Shown: piece by piece, positions 1 through 7,047 of the stretch
Layout: each line of letters starts with the position of its first letter
Position numbering within the stretch: position 1 is the stretch's first letter
NCBI GenBank assembly: GCA_937935995.1
Contig: CALGXF010000050.1
Span: 1-11,868 of the forward strand
Direction of reading: 5' to 3'
Origin: an uncultured Alphaproteobacteria bacterium
Lineage (GTDB): Bacteria; Pseudomonadota; Alphaproteobacteria; CAAHEQ01; UBA3637
Length of the DNA stretch: 11,868 nt
Notes under the pieces: generated by a model
Databases searched by the model: none
Seen by the model: only the letters and a program-made list of their open reading frames with translations
What the model was told of the DNA's origin: nothing
Translations under genes and position numbers: made by a program

Positions 1-51
1 TATGACAATTTTCTTTATTTTGGGCTCTTAATAAAGGAAAGGAAAAATTCA

Positions 52-3000
52 ATGATACTCAAACACATATTCAAAAAACAACAAAATTCAAAGCAACACG
101 GTCGGTCGATGATAGAGATGTTAGGAGTTTTGTCGATTATCGGGATATTAAGCATTGGAACTTTGGTCGGATTTACGTATGCGATGAACAAACATCGTGC
201 AAACGAAACGATTCACGATGTGATGTTACGAGCGGCGAATGTACCGATGACGGACGAGAATTATCAGAAGCGGCCGACGGGGTATGCGTTTCGGTTTCCG
301 GAGCTGGGGAATGAAACGTCGAGTTTAGGCTATCGGTTAGAGACGGTCAAGAACGCGGCGCATGGGTATGTTTACCGGGTTGATGCACCGTCTTTGCCGC
401 CGAAAGTGTGTGAGTTGATTTTGCGGTTAGAGCCGACAGACATTGACGAGATACGGGTTGGTGCAAGCGATACGGTCTACACGCGCGGGGCTTGGGATTT
501 ATGTGCGGTATCGTCGGACAGCGTATCAATGTCATTTTATTTTGAAAAGTTTTGTCAAAGTGCATCGGACTGTTCATCGTGTCAGGAATGCCGGAACGGT
601 CAATGTAAAGCAAACTATTCGTTGCCGGGCTGCGGAACGAATACTTCGGATATTCCGCCATCGACCTGCGTCGGTTCAGATTGTGACGAGAACGGGAACT
701 GTACGGGCCCAGACTGTACGGTGTGCGTCGGAGAAGATTGCGGCGCAGACGGCCTGTGTGAAGGGTCGGATTGCACCAGCTGTACAGGATCGGACTGCGG
801 CTCGGATGGGACATGTCAAGGAGAGAACTGTACAACCAACCCGAACATCCCGCCATCGACCTGCGTCGGTTCGGATTGTGACGAGAACGGGAAGTGTGTC
901 GGTTCGGACTGTACGGTGTGCGTCGGAGAAGATTGTGGTGCAGACGGCCTGTGTGAGGGGCCGGATTGTACCAGCTGTACGGGATCGGACTGCGGATCGG
1001 ATGGGACATGTCAAGGAGAGAACTGTACAACCAACCCGAACATCCCGCCATCGACCTGCGTCGGTTCGGATTGTGACGAGAACGGGAAGTGTGTCGGTTC
1101 GGACTGTACGGTGTGCGTCGGAGAAGATTGTGGTGCAGACGGCCTGTGTGAGGGGCCGGATTGTACCAGCTGTACGGGATCGGACTGCGGCTCGAACGGC
1201 GAATGTATCGGAGAGAACTGCATCGAGAATCCGGCTATCTGTGGTGATGCACCGTCTTGCGGATCGTGTCAAAAATACACGTATGGAACCGATGGGTGTC
1301 CGAACGGGTGTGAAGACATAGATAACTGTACGTGTCCGGACTTATCCTGTTCAGGAGATTGTACGACAGCAAACTATGAGACATGTGCCTGTGAAACCAT
1401 CCCTGATTGCCGTTGTTCCGGCTTAACCTGCGGAACATGCGAAAGTGCCAACTACAATACATGTACGTGCGACCCTGTTCCGGACTGCGATTGTCCGACT
1501 TTAACGTGCGGAGCGTGTGAGATACCCAACTATGAAACGTGTACGTGTGTTGCCGATCCGGATCCGTGTTGCGGGTTAACGGGATCGGCGCTTGCCTGTT
1601 GTGAGAACGGGTTGACGTGTGGCGACTGCGAGATTGCCAATTACGATACATGTTCTTGCGAAGCCAAGATATGTTCCCCATGTGAAGCCGGAGAAACCGC
1701 TGTGGGTAGGGATGCCTGCGGGTGTGACATCTGTACGACGTGTCCGAACTTAACCTGCGGAACATGTGAAACGGCCAACTACAATACCTGTACGTGCGAC
1801 GTAATCCCGGATTGTACGTGTCCTGAATTTACGGGGTGCGGTGATTGCGAAGACATTGTCTATGATGCGAACAATTGCCCGATATCGTGCCAAGCCAAAA
1901 CATGTGAAGTTGTTTGTGAGGCACCTTGGACAAGTGCGGACATCGATGCTTGCGGTTGTCCGAGCCGGTGTGACTGTTCGTTAAGTTGTACGGAACCCTG
2001 TACACAACTGAATACGGACACATGTAGTTGTGAGCCTGTTCCGGAATGCGACTGTCCCGAAACACCTGTCTGCAAATCATGTGAAACCTTGAGTGTTGAC
2101 GAGAACAATTGTCCCATTTGTGTCAGCACCTGTTCGGGGGCTTGTTCGGAATGTACAGACACGGGCTGTGAAGACCGGACAGTTCAAATCCAAACGGGAA
2201 CGTGTTGTGATGACGGGGAAGTCAGTTGTTGTCCTTTGACGGATACGTGTGATGCCTGTACGATTGCGGACATGAACCAATGTGATTGTGAAGAGGGATA
2301 CCAACGGGCACCGAACGGCGAATGCATTAGCTGTCCGATACAAAACTTGGCAACGGGCAACTACTATGAAATCTGTCAACATGCAGACGGACGGTATGCG
2401 TGCTGTTGTGCGGGCGGCGGAACGAACTGGAGTGTGAAGAATGATGACAGCGGCGATTGTATCTTGTGCGAACCGCCCAAAGTGTTCGACGGATACAATG
2501 ATTGCAAGTGCGAAAACGGGATAGATTGCGGGGCTACGTGTTGCGGAGACGGTGAAACCTGCATCAACGGTTCATCCTGTTGTCCCACGGCACGTGTCTG
2601 CGAAAACGAAATGTATGCCATCTGTTGTCCCGAAGGCGATACCTGTGTCGGCAATTCCTGCTGTGACACAGATAAAGTGTGCGACGTGGACGGTACGTTA
2701 ACGTGTTGCGGCAGCAGCGAAACCTGTGTCGCAAACATGTGTTGTCAATCAACTCAAATCTGCGGCAGCGGCGACACCGTGTCTTGCTGTTCCTCCGATC
2801 AAGAATGCGGAACACAAGGTACATGCTGCCCCAAAATCGACCCAACATCCTGTGCCAACGGAACAACTACCGACACCAATGGGTGTACCGTGTGTATGGA
2901 AGAAACTTGCCCTTCCGATACGCCGGTCTCTTGTTCCGTCGGATCCGACACGTGGTGTTGTGCAGAGGGCAACACTTGTGGCTCTTCCGTCGGGCAGTGC

Positions 3001-3357
3001 TGCTTGGGCGGAAACTGCTGCGGGAACGGAGGAACGAGCTATTGTATGGAAGGAGAGTGGGGAGAGTTCAGTACAAATTGCCGGCGCTATGCCTGTTGTC
3101 CGGCAGGGGGTACGATTTATTGTGTTTACTTGGATGACGACGGCAGCAATTGTTATGTAGATTATGGAGCTTACTATGCCTGTTGTCCAGCGGGAGGTAC
3201 GATTTTTTGTACAGACGAAAAATGTAGCGAACGGTATTGTTGCCCAGCGGGAGGTACGATTTATAGTTCGGACGGATGTTCGAACAAGCAATGTTGTGTA
3301 TCAGGAAGAACGCTTGACTGTAGCGGCGATGATTATTGTTATTGTCTTTGTGAATAA
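52..3357 (+). CDS. Giant cysteine-rich protein with type IV prepilin-like N-terminus
   Basis: This 1101-residue protein begins with a class III signal: a basic leader (residues 1-17) ending in Gly17, Arg18 at mature position +1, Glu22 at mature +5, then a hydrophobic helix to about residue 45. Type IV pilins and type II secretion pseudopilins share this design, so prepilin peptidase processing at G17/R18 and inner-membrane or fibre insertion are expected; Arg at +1 is unusual. Residues 46-165 form a pilin-like globular part with only Cys120 and Cys151. From Cys168 onward almost every third to seventh residue is Cys (about 184 in total by hand count). In order come a 65-residue repeat times three (201-395), LxCGxCE...NYxTCxC units starting near 431, 458, 484, 521 and 567, CC-rich units (about 830-925), and CCPAGGT units (from 1015). 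The start is ATG 52, with AAAGGAAAGG at 33-42. The gene ends in a terminator. The function is unknown; an extracellular disulfide-bonded adhesin or fibre is an inference. Confidence 0.9.
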   Translation: MILKHIFKKQQNSKQHGRSMIEMLGVLSIIGILSIGTLVGFTYAMNKHRANETIHDVMLRAANVPMTDENYQKRPTGYAFRFPELGNETSSLGYRLETVKNAAHGYVYRVDAPSLPPKVCELILRLEPTDIDEIRVGASDTVYTRGAWDLCAVSSDSVSMSFYFEKFCQSASDCSSCQECRNGQCKANYSLPGCGTNTSDIPPSTCVGSDCDENGNCTGPDCTVCVGEDCGADGLCEGSDCTSCTGSDCGSDGTCQGENCTTNPNIPPSTCVGSDCDENGKCVGSDCTVCVGEDCGADGLCEGPDCTSCTGSDCGSDGTCQGENCTTNPNIPPSTCVGSDCDENGKCVGSDCTVCVGEDCGADGLCEGPDCTSCTGSDCGSNGECIGENCIENPAICGDAPSCGSCQKYTYGTDGCPNGCEDIDNCTCPDLSCSGDCTTANYETCACETIPDCRCSGLTCGTCESANYNTCTCDPVPDCDCPTLTCGACEIPNYETCTCVADPDPCCGLTGSALACCENGLTCGDCEIANYDTCSCEAKICSPCEAGETAVGRDACGCDICTTCPNLTCGTCETANYNTCTCDVIPDCTCPEFTGCGDCEDIVYDANNCPISCQAKTCEVVCEAPWTSADIDACGCPSRCDCSLSCTEPCTQLNTDTCSCEPVPECDCPETPVCKSCETLSVDENNCPICVSTCSGACSECTDTGCEDRTVQIQTGTCCDDGEVSCCPLTDTCDACTIADMNQCDCEEGYQRAPNGECISCPIQNLATGNYYEICQHADGRYACCCAGGGTNWSVKNDDSGDCILCEPPKVFDGYNDCKCENGIDCGATCCGDGETCINGSSCCPTARVCENEMYAICCPEGDTCVGNSCCDTDKVCDVDGTLTCCGSSETCVANMCCQSTQICGSGDTVSCCSSDQECGTQGTCCPKIDPTSCANGTTTDTNGCTVCMEETCPSDTPVSCSVGSDTWCCAEGNTCGSSVGQCCLGGNCCGNGGTSYCMEGEWGEFSTNCRRYACCPAGGTIYCVYLDDDGSNCYVDYGAYYACCPAGGTIFCTDEKCSERYCCPAGGTIYSSDGCSNKQCCVSGRTLDCSGDDYCYCLCE
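652..1236 (+). repeat. Three tandem 195-bp (65-residue) repeats
   Basis: Units start at 652, 847 and 1042 (each begins with an Ile-Pro-Pro-Ser-Thr-Cys coding segment), exactly 195 bp apart and in frame. With a 195-bp offset, 802-995 and 997-1190 are identical over 194 consecutive bases. The first unit differs at scattered positions, and the end of the third has diverged (from about 1191). Each 65-residue unit contains three 19-residue sub-repeats of pattern CxGx[DE]Cxx[DN]GxCxGx[DN]CTx (starts at residues 206, 225, 244; 271, 290, 309; 336, 355, 374) plus an 8-residue NPNIPPST spacer. The near-identity points to very recent duplication or gene conversion. Confidence 0.95.
2539..2832 (+). repeat. 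CC-rich repeat block, about 27 residues per unit
   Basis: Within the large cysteine-rich protein, double-cysteine units recur with spacing CC-x5-C-x4-CC-x5-C-x7. The leading CC pairs sit at residues 830-831, 858-859, 885-886 and 912-913, so the period is 27-28 residues. At DNA level the units have diverged, unlike the 195-bp repeats, so this block is older. The arrangement recalls small disulfide modules such as granulins, but the spacing does not match the granulin pattern and I do not assign a family. Confidence 0.7.
3094..3321 (+). repeat. C-terminal CCPAGGT repeats
   Basis: CCPAGGT-type units start at residues 1015, 1044 and 1063, and a diverged CCVSGRT unit starts at 1081. The DNA of the first three is also similar (tgttgtccggcaggggg-like and tgttg[tc]ccagcgggagg-like). 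A related CCCAGGGT segment lies at residue 784. They close the protein and look like the last family of short disulfide modules. Confidence 0.75.
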
Positions 3358-3383
3358 AAAAGGAGCCTTTCGGCTCCTTTTTT
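3356..3383. terminator. Bidirectional intrinsic terminator
   Basis: A perfect 12-bp stem, AAAAAAGGAGCC (3356-3367) paired with GGCTCCTTTTTT (3372-3383), is closed by the loop TTTC. It has a T6 tract on either strand, so it can end transcription both from the cysteine-rich gene (stop codon 3355-3357) and from the converging glycosyltransferase gene (stop codon 3382-3384). Both stop codons overlap the stem. Confidence 0.92.
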
Positions 3384-4461
3384 ACACCAACGTCGGCCAA
3401 GGATAATCTTCTGCGTTAAATGTATCCATTGCTAAATCCATCACATATTTTGCAATGACTTGTTCATTAAACAAACGATGATACTTTTCCCATCCTTTCT
3501 GAGCCACTTTCATGCGTGCTTTCGGATTCTTTTTATAATAAGTTATTTGTTCATACAAATCTGCCGGTTCGGTATAAAACGCCATTTCATCTTTATCAAA
3601 CAAATCTTGATAACCGACTCGGCTGTCCACAAAAGCCAGCTGACCATTGCCCATTATATGCGCTAATCGGTCGGACGTATATAAATACGTATCGTTAATC
3701 CGGCTTAAATTTAACCCCATAGCCGCCGTTGCTAAAGCATCTTGATAATCATTTGCATGCAACAAAGGCGTTCCCAACAGCCCCGCAAACAATGGATGCA
3801 AACCCGAAACGTGTTCTGTTATTCGACGCGCAATCTCTTCGCTTTTCACATCTTGACCGCAAAACTGGCGCAATGAATTTTTGCCGGCACAAAACATCAC
3901 GTCATAAGGTAAATCTTCATGTTCAAAACATCTCGCCGTTTCAACCGTTTTATCAACCGGATTGGGCAGAAAGCCCACCTTTTTACCGTCTTGTTTAAAC
4001 TGGCTCAACAACGTTTTATCCGCCGTCGTAATCAATGTCACATCTACCGCCGGCAAGCGTCGGTTAATATTCGCAACATTATGCCGGCCTAATTCAATGA
4101 CTGTCGGATTTTCGCTTTCAACATTTATCCAATCAACGTTTCTTTGCACCACCCGCAAATCCGGTAATTCTTCGCGCACTTTCAAAAAAGTTTCCGTTTC
4201 AATCGTATCCACATGACCAATCAACAGCACATCCGGTTTAAAAAAACGGCAGTAATAGATAAAATGTTCCTGTAACTTCTTTTTACCCCAAAAATTCATA
4301 TGCCCGAACCCAAACGTCCGACACAAATCACGATCCGGATAGTTGACGACAAAATGGCCATTGCGAATCAATCCGTTGGTTAATTTAAACGAAATTTGGC
4401 TGAAACAGCACGTTTTTAATCGCAATAAATGAAAATCGGACACATGTAAGACTTTAGCCAT
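3382..4461 (-). CDS. CgeB-like family glycosyltransferase (paralogue A)
   Basis: This 359-residue cytoplasmic protein probably transfers a sugar from a nucleotide-sugar donor to a surface glycan. It has a two-domain GT-B-like build: an N-terminal Rossmann-like half starting MAKVLHVSDF, a FLPNPVD linker at 164-170, and a C-terminal half (about 235-345) with MGLNLSRIND, SDRLAHIMGNG and a late helix, typical of Glyco_trans_1_2/CgeB-type enzymes. The reading frame stays open up to 4527, but the start at 4461 is preferred because AAAAGGAG lies 7 bases upstream and residues from there align with the paralogue at 7048-8100. The start codon overlaps the end of the upstream ParB-like gene by 8 bases (ATGGCTAA), which implies translational coupling. 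Donor and acceptor cannot be read from the sequence. Confidence 0.88.
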   Translation of the reverse strand: MAKVLHVSDFHLLRLKTCCFSQISFKLTNGLIRNGHFVVNYPDRDLCRTFGFGHMNFWGKKKLQEHFIYYCRFFKPDVLLIGHVDTIETETFLKVREELPDLRVVQRNVDWINVESENPTVIELGRHNVANINRRLPAVDVTLITTADKTLLSQFKQDGKKVGFLPNPVDKTVETARCFEHEDLPYDVMFCAGKNSLRQFCGQDVKSEEIARRITEHVSGLHPLFAGLLGTPLLHANDYQDALATAAMGLNLSRINDTYLYTSDRLAHIMGNGQLAFVDSRVGYQDLFDKDEMAFYTEPADLYEQITYYKKNPKARMKVAQKGWEKYHRLFNEQVIAKYVMDLAMDTFNAEDYPWPTLV

Positions 4462-5137
4462 TTTTCTTCTCCTTTTTGAAAAGATTTCGACACCCGCGCA
4501 AAATCGGTGCCAACCACTTGGGCGCATGAGAAACAGCCATAAACCGAACAGCCACGCGCCGAATTCCCATGTCTAAACAAAACATCATCCGATGATGACC
4601 TTGTTGCAACGTATCTTGAATGCCCAAACTGCGGCACAGCATGATTTCAAGCGGATGAGAATCATCAAATCCCTTTTCCATCAAAGAATTTTTCAATTCA
4701 TTAAACTGCTTATCTCGTTGTTGCGGTGACAAGTTCCACTTTGAAAAATCATACGCATTTTCCGGCGTTCTGATTTTCCGTTCCAAACCTTTTTTCCGAA
4801 TTTCCACAGCATCCATGTGATAAACATGCGTGCCGTACGTGTAAAAGTGTTTCCGAACTTTCTTGCAAAAGGGCGTCAAACAATCGAACCACGGCGTCAC
4901 ACGATGAAACGCAATTCGGACGGGAATATAATCCACTTTATTTTCAATGGATTGTAAAACAACCGCTCGCCCTTGATACAGCGAGTCCGAGATTTGCTTT
5001 TTGTTATTGCCCAACAAAATAACCACCTGCCCGTCCATCCCTTTCATCGGAACAGCCCCTTGTGTATCGGGCAAATCATTCACATCTTTCGGATCTAAAT
5101 GATAAACTTCAGACGATAAAAACGTATATAATTTCAT
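4454..5137 (-). CDS. ParB/Srx-fold-like protein in glycan locus
   Basis: This is a 227-residue soluble protein of unknown function. Its C-terminal half resembles the ParB/sulfiredoxin-type fold: a helix with RDKQFNELKNSLMEKGF, then DDSHPLEIMLC, then a GHHR motif (residues 180-183) followed by a helix and GIRRVAVRFM. In ParB-like domains the equivalent G-[NH]-x-R loop binds nucleotide. The N-terminal half (MKLYTFLSSEVYHL onward) is unrecognised. ATG at 5137 is chosen because AAAGGA (5144-5149) sits 6 bases upstream of it but directly abuts the alternative ATG at 5143. It is first in a two-gene unit with the downstream glycosyltransferase. It lacks any obvious DNA-binding helix-turn-helix and is unlikely to partition chromosomes; a role in the glycan pathway is inferred from context. 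Confidence 0.7.
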   Translation of the reverse strand: MKLYTFLSSEVYHLDPKDVNDLPDTQGAVPMKGMDGQVVILLGNNKKQISDSLYQGRAVVLQSIENKVDYIPVRIAFHRVTPWFDCLTPFCKKVRKHFYTYGTHVYHMDAVEIRKKGLERKIRTPENAYDFSKWNLSPQQRDKQFNELKNSLMEKGFDDSHPLEIMLCRSLGIQDTLQQGHHRMMFCLDMGIRRVAVRFMAVSHAPKWLAPILRGCRNLFKKEKKNG

Positions 5138-5207
5138 ATTCATTCCTTTGCTTGATTTACAACCCTATACCGAAAGGCCTTTTGTTTCAAGCAGAAAAAT
5201 ATCCGGC

Positions 5208-5236
5208 TTGACTTTAAAACAAGCGCCTTTTATCAT
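5208..5236 (+). promoter_or_regulatory. Sigma70-type promoter for the GT4 gene
   Basis: TTGACT (5208-5213) and TATCAT (5231-5236) are separated by exactly 17 bases. Both hexamers match the consensus at five of six positions. Transcription would start near 5243, leaving a leader of about 20 bases before the ATG at 5263. It lies in the gap between the divergent genes at 5137 and 5263. I saw no equally good promoter for the leftward gene. Confidence 0.72.
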
Positions 5237-5262
5237 ACACCCATAACCACAAGGAATTGAAA

Positions 5263-6300
5263 ATGAAAGTCTTAAATGCGATGCTCGCCTCCGGCATGGG
5301 AGGCATGGAACAAATGTCTGTCACGTATATCAAAGCGCTGGTTCAAAACGGCCATGAAGTGCATGCATTGTATATGGCAGATTCGCCTTATCTGCCCGAA
5401 CTGTTGGCATTAGGCGTCCATGTGCATTTAATGAAAAGCCGCTCTGTTTTGAATCCGTTCAACGCCATCAAAATTGCTCGGCTGTTACGGCAAATTAAAC
5501 CCGACGTCGTGTTTTTGCACGGCAACCGAGTCATGCGGCTGGCACGGTATCCCGTTATCAGACTTCTTTTGAAAACAACGGCTCCCTTGGTCGGCAAAGC
5601 CCATAACTTTGATTGCAAGCATCTGCCCATTATGGATTATTCCATTGCAACGACGAAATATTGGCAAAAAGAGCAAGCCAAAATCACCGGCAAAGACGTA
5701 TTTTATCTGCCGAACACGGTTCCTTTGACGCCGCTCCGAACACCTGTTTTTCATGATGTACCGGTTATCGGTGCCATGAGCCGGCTGCATATCAACAAAG
5801 CCTATGATACGTTGTTAAAAGCCGCTCGCATTTTAAAAGACCGCGGCCTGACCTTTAAACTGGTTATCGGCGGAGACGGACCGGAAAAAGAAAACTTGTC
5901 GGCTTTGTGCCATGATTTGGGTTTGGATGACATCGTTTCTTTTATCGGATGGATTAAAGACAAAGAAGATTTTTACGACAAAATTGATATTTTCTGTTTA
6001 TCTTCACGGACGGAACCGTTCGGCACCGTTGTGTTGGAAGCGATGGTTCGGTCTTGCCCAGTGGTTTCCACAGATTGCGCCGGCCCGAAAGAAATGATTG
6101 AAGACGGTGTCAGCGGGTTGATTTGCCCGATTGATAAGGTTGATGAAATGGCTGATGCCCTTGAAAAAATGTTAAAAAATCCGCAAAAAGCGCTTGAAAT
6201 GGGTCAAGAAGGACGAAAAGCCGTTGAAAAGTCATATGCTTTCCCATCCTTCTGCCAAGAATTAGACAAACTCATCCAACGTGTTGTCTCGAAACGTTAA
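5263..6300 (+). CDS. GT4-family glycosyltransferase
   Basis: This 345-residue GT-B fold retaining glycosyltransferase (GT4/WaaG-like) is expected on the cytoplasmic face of the inner membrane, adding a sugar to a lipid-linked or LPS-core acceptor. The N-domain opens with the glycine-rich loop GMGGMEQ (11-17). The C-domain shows IGAMSRLHINKAYDTLLKAA (169-188), GGDGPE (203-208), FIGW (227-230) and the EX7E motif with Glu251 and Glu259 in EPFGTVVLEAM, followed by GLICP. ATG 5263 is the start: AAGGA at 5251-5255 is 7 bases upstream, and the in-frame TTG at 5257 lies too close. Its 3' end overlaps the convergent GT2 gene by 39 bases. It is the only rightward gene inside the glycan locus. The sugar specificity is unknown. 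Confidence 0.92.
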   Translation: MKVLNAMLASGMGGMEQMSVTYIKALVQNGHEVHALYMADSPYLPELLALGVHVHLMKSRSVLNPFNAIKIARLLRQIKPDVVFLHGNRVMRLARYPVIRLLLKTTAPLVGKAHNFDCKHLPIMDYSIATTKYWQKEQAKITGKDVFYLPNTVPLTPLRTPVFHDVPVIGAMSRLHINKAYDTLLKAARILKDRGLTFKLVIGGDGPEKENLSALCHDLGLDDIVSFIGWIKDKEDFYDKIDIFCLSSRTEPFGTVVLEAMVRSCPVVSTDCAGPKEMIEDGVSGLICPIDKVDEMADALEKMLKNPQKALEMGQEGRKAVEKSYAFPSFCQELDKLIQRVVSKR

Positions 6301-7047
6301 GCCTTGTTTAGCTTCGAAGTATTTGGCAATTTTCAAAAATCGAAAATACGCTAAAGTTGTTGCCATCACAAGCCCCCACAAACCGTTAAAAATCTGACGC
6401 CGAACGATGTAATAAATAAAAAACTGGCGCGGAAATTCCGTAACAAGCCTTAATCGGGAATACTTTTTGCCCTTTACCAAAGCCGTTTTTACCAGCTCGT
6501 CCGTATACAAATTATACTTAACCCATGTTTGGTGAAGCGTTAAATACGAATAGTGATGGACAAGGCCTTTTAACTGGCCGACGGAAACCGTTTCACCGAC
6601 ACGAACGCGATCATGCGTTAAATCATCCGGCATGGAAGACAAACGCCGGTCGTAAAGGCGAACTAAATTGTATTTTTTAGCCAACCGACGCGGCCTTTTA
6701 AATCCCGGAAACATATCGCCGATGCGAACTTTATAAGCCTGATGAAGCGGTTCTTCTTTGACACGATTGATTTCTTTGATTAAATCCGGGCTTAACACTT
6801 CGTCCGCATCCAATGACAAAACCCAATCATACCGACACTGCGTTTGTGCAAACTGCTTTTGCGAAGAAATATTTTTCCAAGCATGAAAAATCACCCGTGC
6901 GCCCAGTTGTTCGGCAATTTCAACCGTTCCATCCGAACTGCCGCTGTCAACCACAACAATGTCATCGGCAACCTGTAAAGCGGCTTTGATTGTCCGAGGC
7001 AAACGTTCTGCCTCGTTCAACGTCACAATATAAACAGACAGCTTCAT
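6262..7047 (-). CDS. WaaE/KdtX-like GT2 glycosyltransferase
   Basis: This 261-residue inverting GT-A glycosyltransferase of family 2 has the motifs TLNE (9-12), VVVDSGSSDGT (31-41) and DADE (80-83, the metal-binding DxD). The C-terminal part has HHYSY and a long basic/aromatic region (FPRQFFIYYIVRRQIFNG) ending in an amphipathic or membrane-apposed stretch. This is the usual build of LPS-core beta-glucosyltransferases of the WaaE/KdtX type, which add a hexose to inner-core heptose. The start ATG at 7047 abuts the stop codon of the upstream glycosyltransferase (TAAATG), with no strong ribosome binding site of its own, so it is probably translated by coupling. The 3' end overlaps the convergent GT4 gene by 39 bases. 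The family call is firm; the precise acceptor is inferred. Confidence 0.9.
   Translation of the reverse strand: MKLSVYIVTLNEAERLPRTIKAALQVADDIVVVDSGSSDGTVEIAEQLGARVIFHAWKNISSQKQFAQTQCRYDWVLSLDADEVLSPDLIKEINRVKEEPLHQAYKVRIGDMFPGFKRPRRLAKKYNLVRLYDRRLSSMPDDLTHDRVRVGETVSVGQLKGLVHHYSYLTLHQTWVKYNLYTDELVKTALVKGKKYSRLRLVTEFPRQFFIYYIVRRQIFNGLWGLVMATTLAYFRFLKIAKYFEAKQGLTFRDNTLDEFV

Noticed and set aside
1..33. Promoter for the first gene (ATGACA at 2-7 and a TTAATA-like box near 28-33).
   Set aside because: The spacing is about 20 bases and the -10 match is poor; the real promoter may lie left of the window.
652..1236. CRISPR-like regular repeats.
   Set aside because: The repeats are contiguous coding units in frame, with no unique spacers of constant length.
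347..1321. Long open frames opposite to and out of phase with the first gene (347-1051 minus, 443-1321 plus, 676-1272 minus).
   Set aside because: They arise from the repetitive, stop-poor composition of the Cys-rich gene. They are Arg/Ser/Thr-rich, have no ribosome binding sites, and repeat exactly with the 195-bp units.
4462..4527. N-terminal extension of paralogue A to an ATG at 4527.
   Set aside because: It would overlap the upstream gene by 74 bases, adds 22 residues absent from paralogue B, and the AAAAGGAG before 4461 decides the shorter start.
5173..5182. AAAGGCCTTT palindrome in the divergent gap.
   Set aside because: Only 10 bp with no loop and no flanking symmetry; expected by chance often enough.
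5257..5262. TTG start for the GT4 gene.
   Set aside because: It is one base from the AAGGA ribosome binding site; the ATG at 5263 has ideal spacing.
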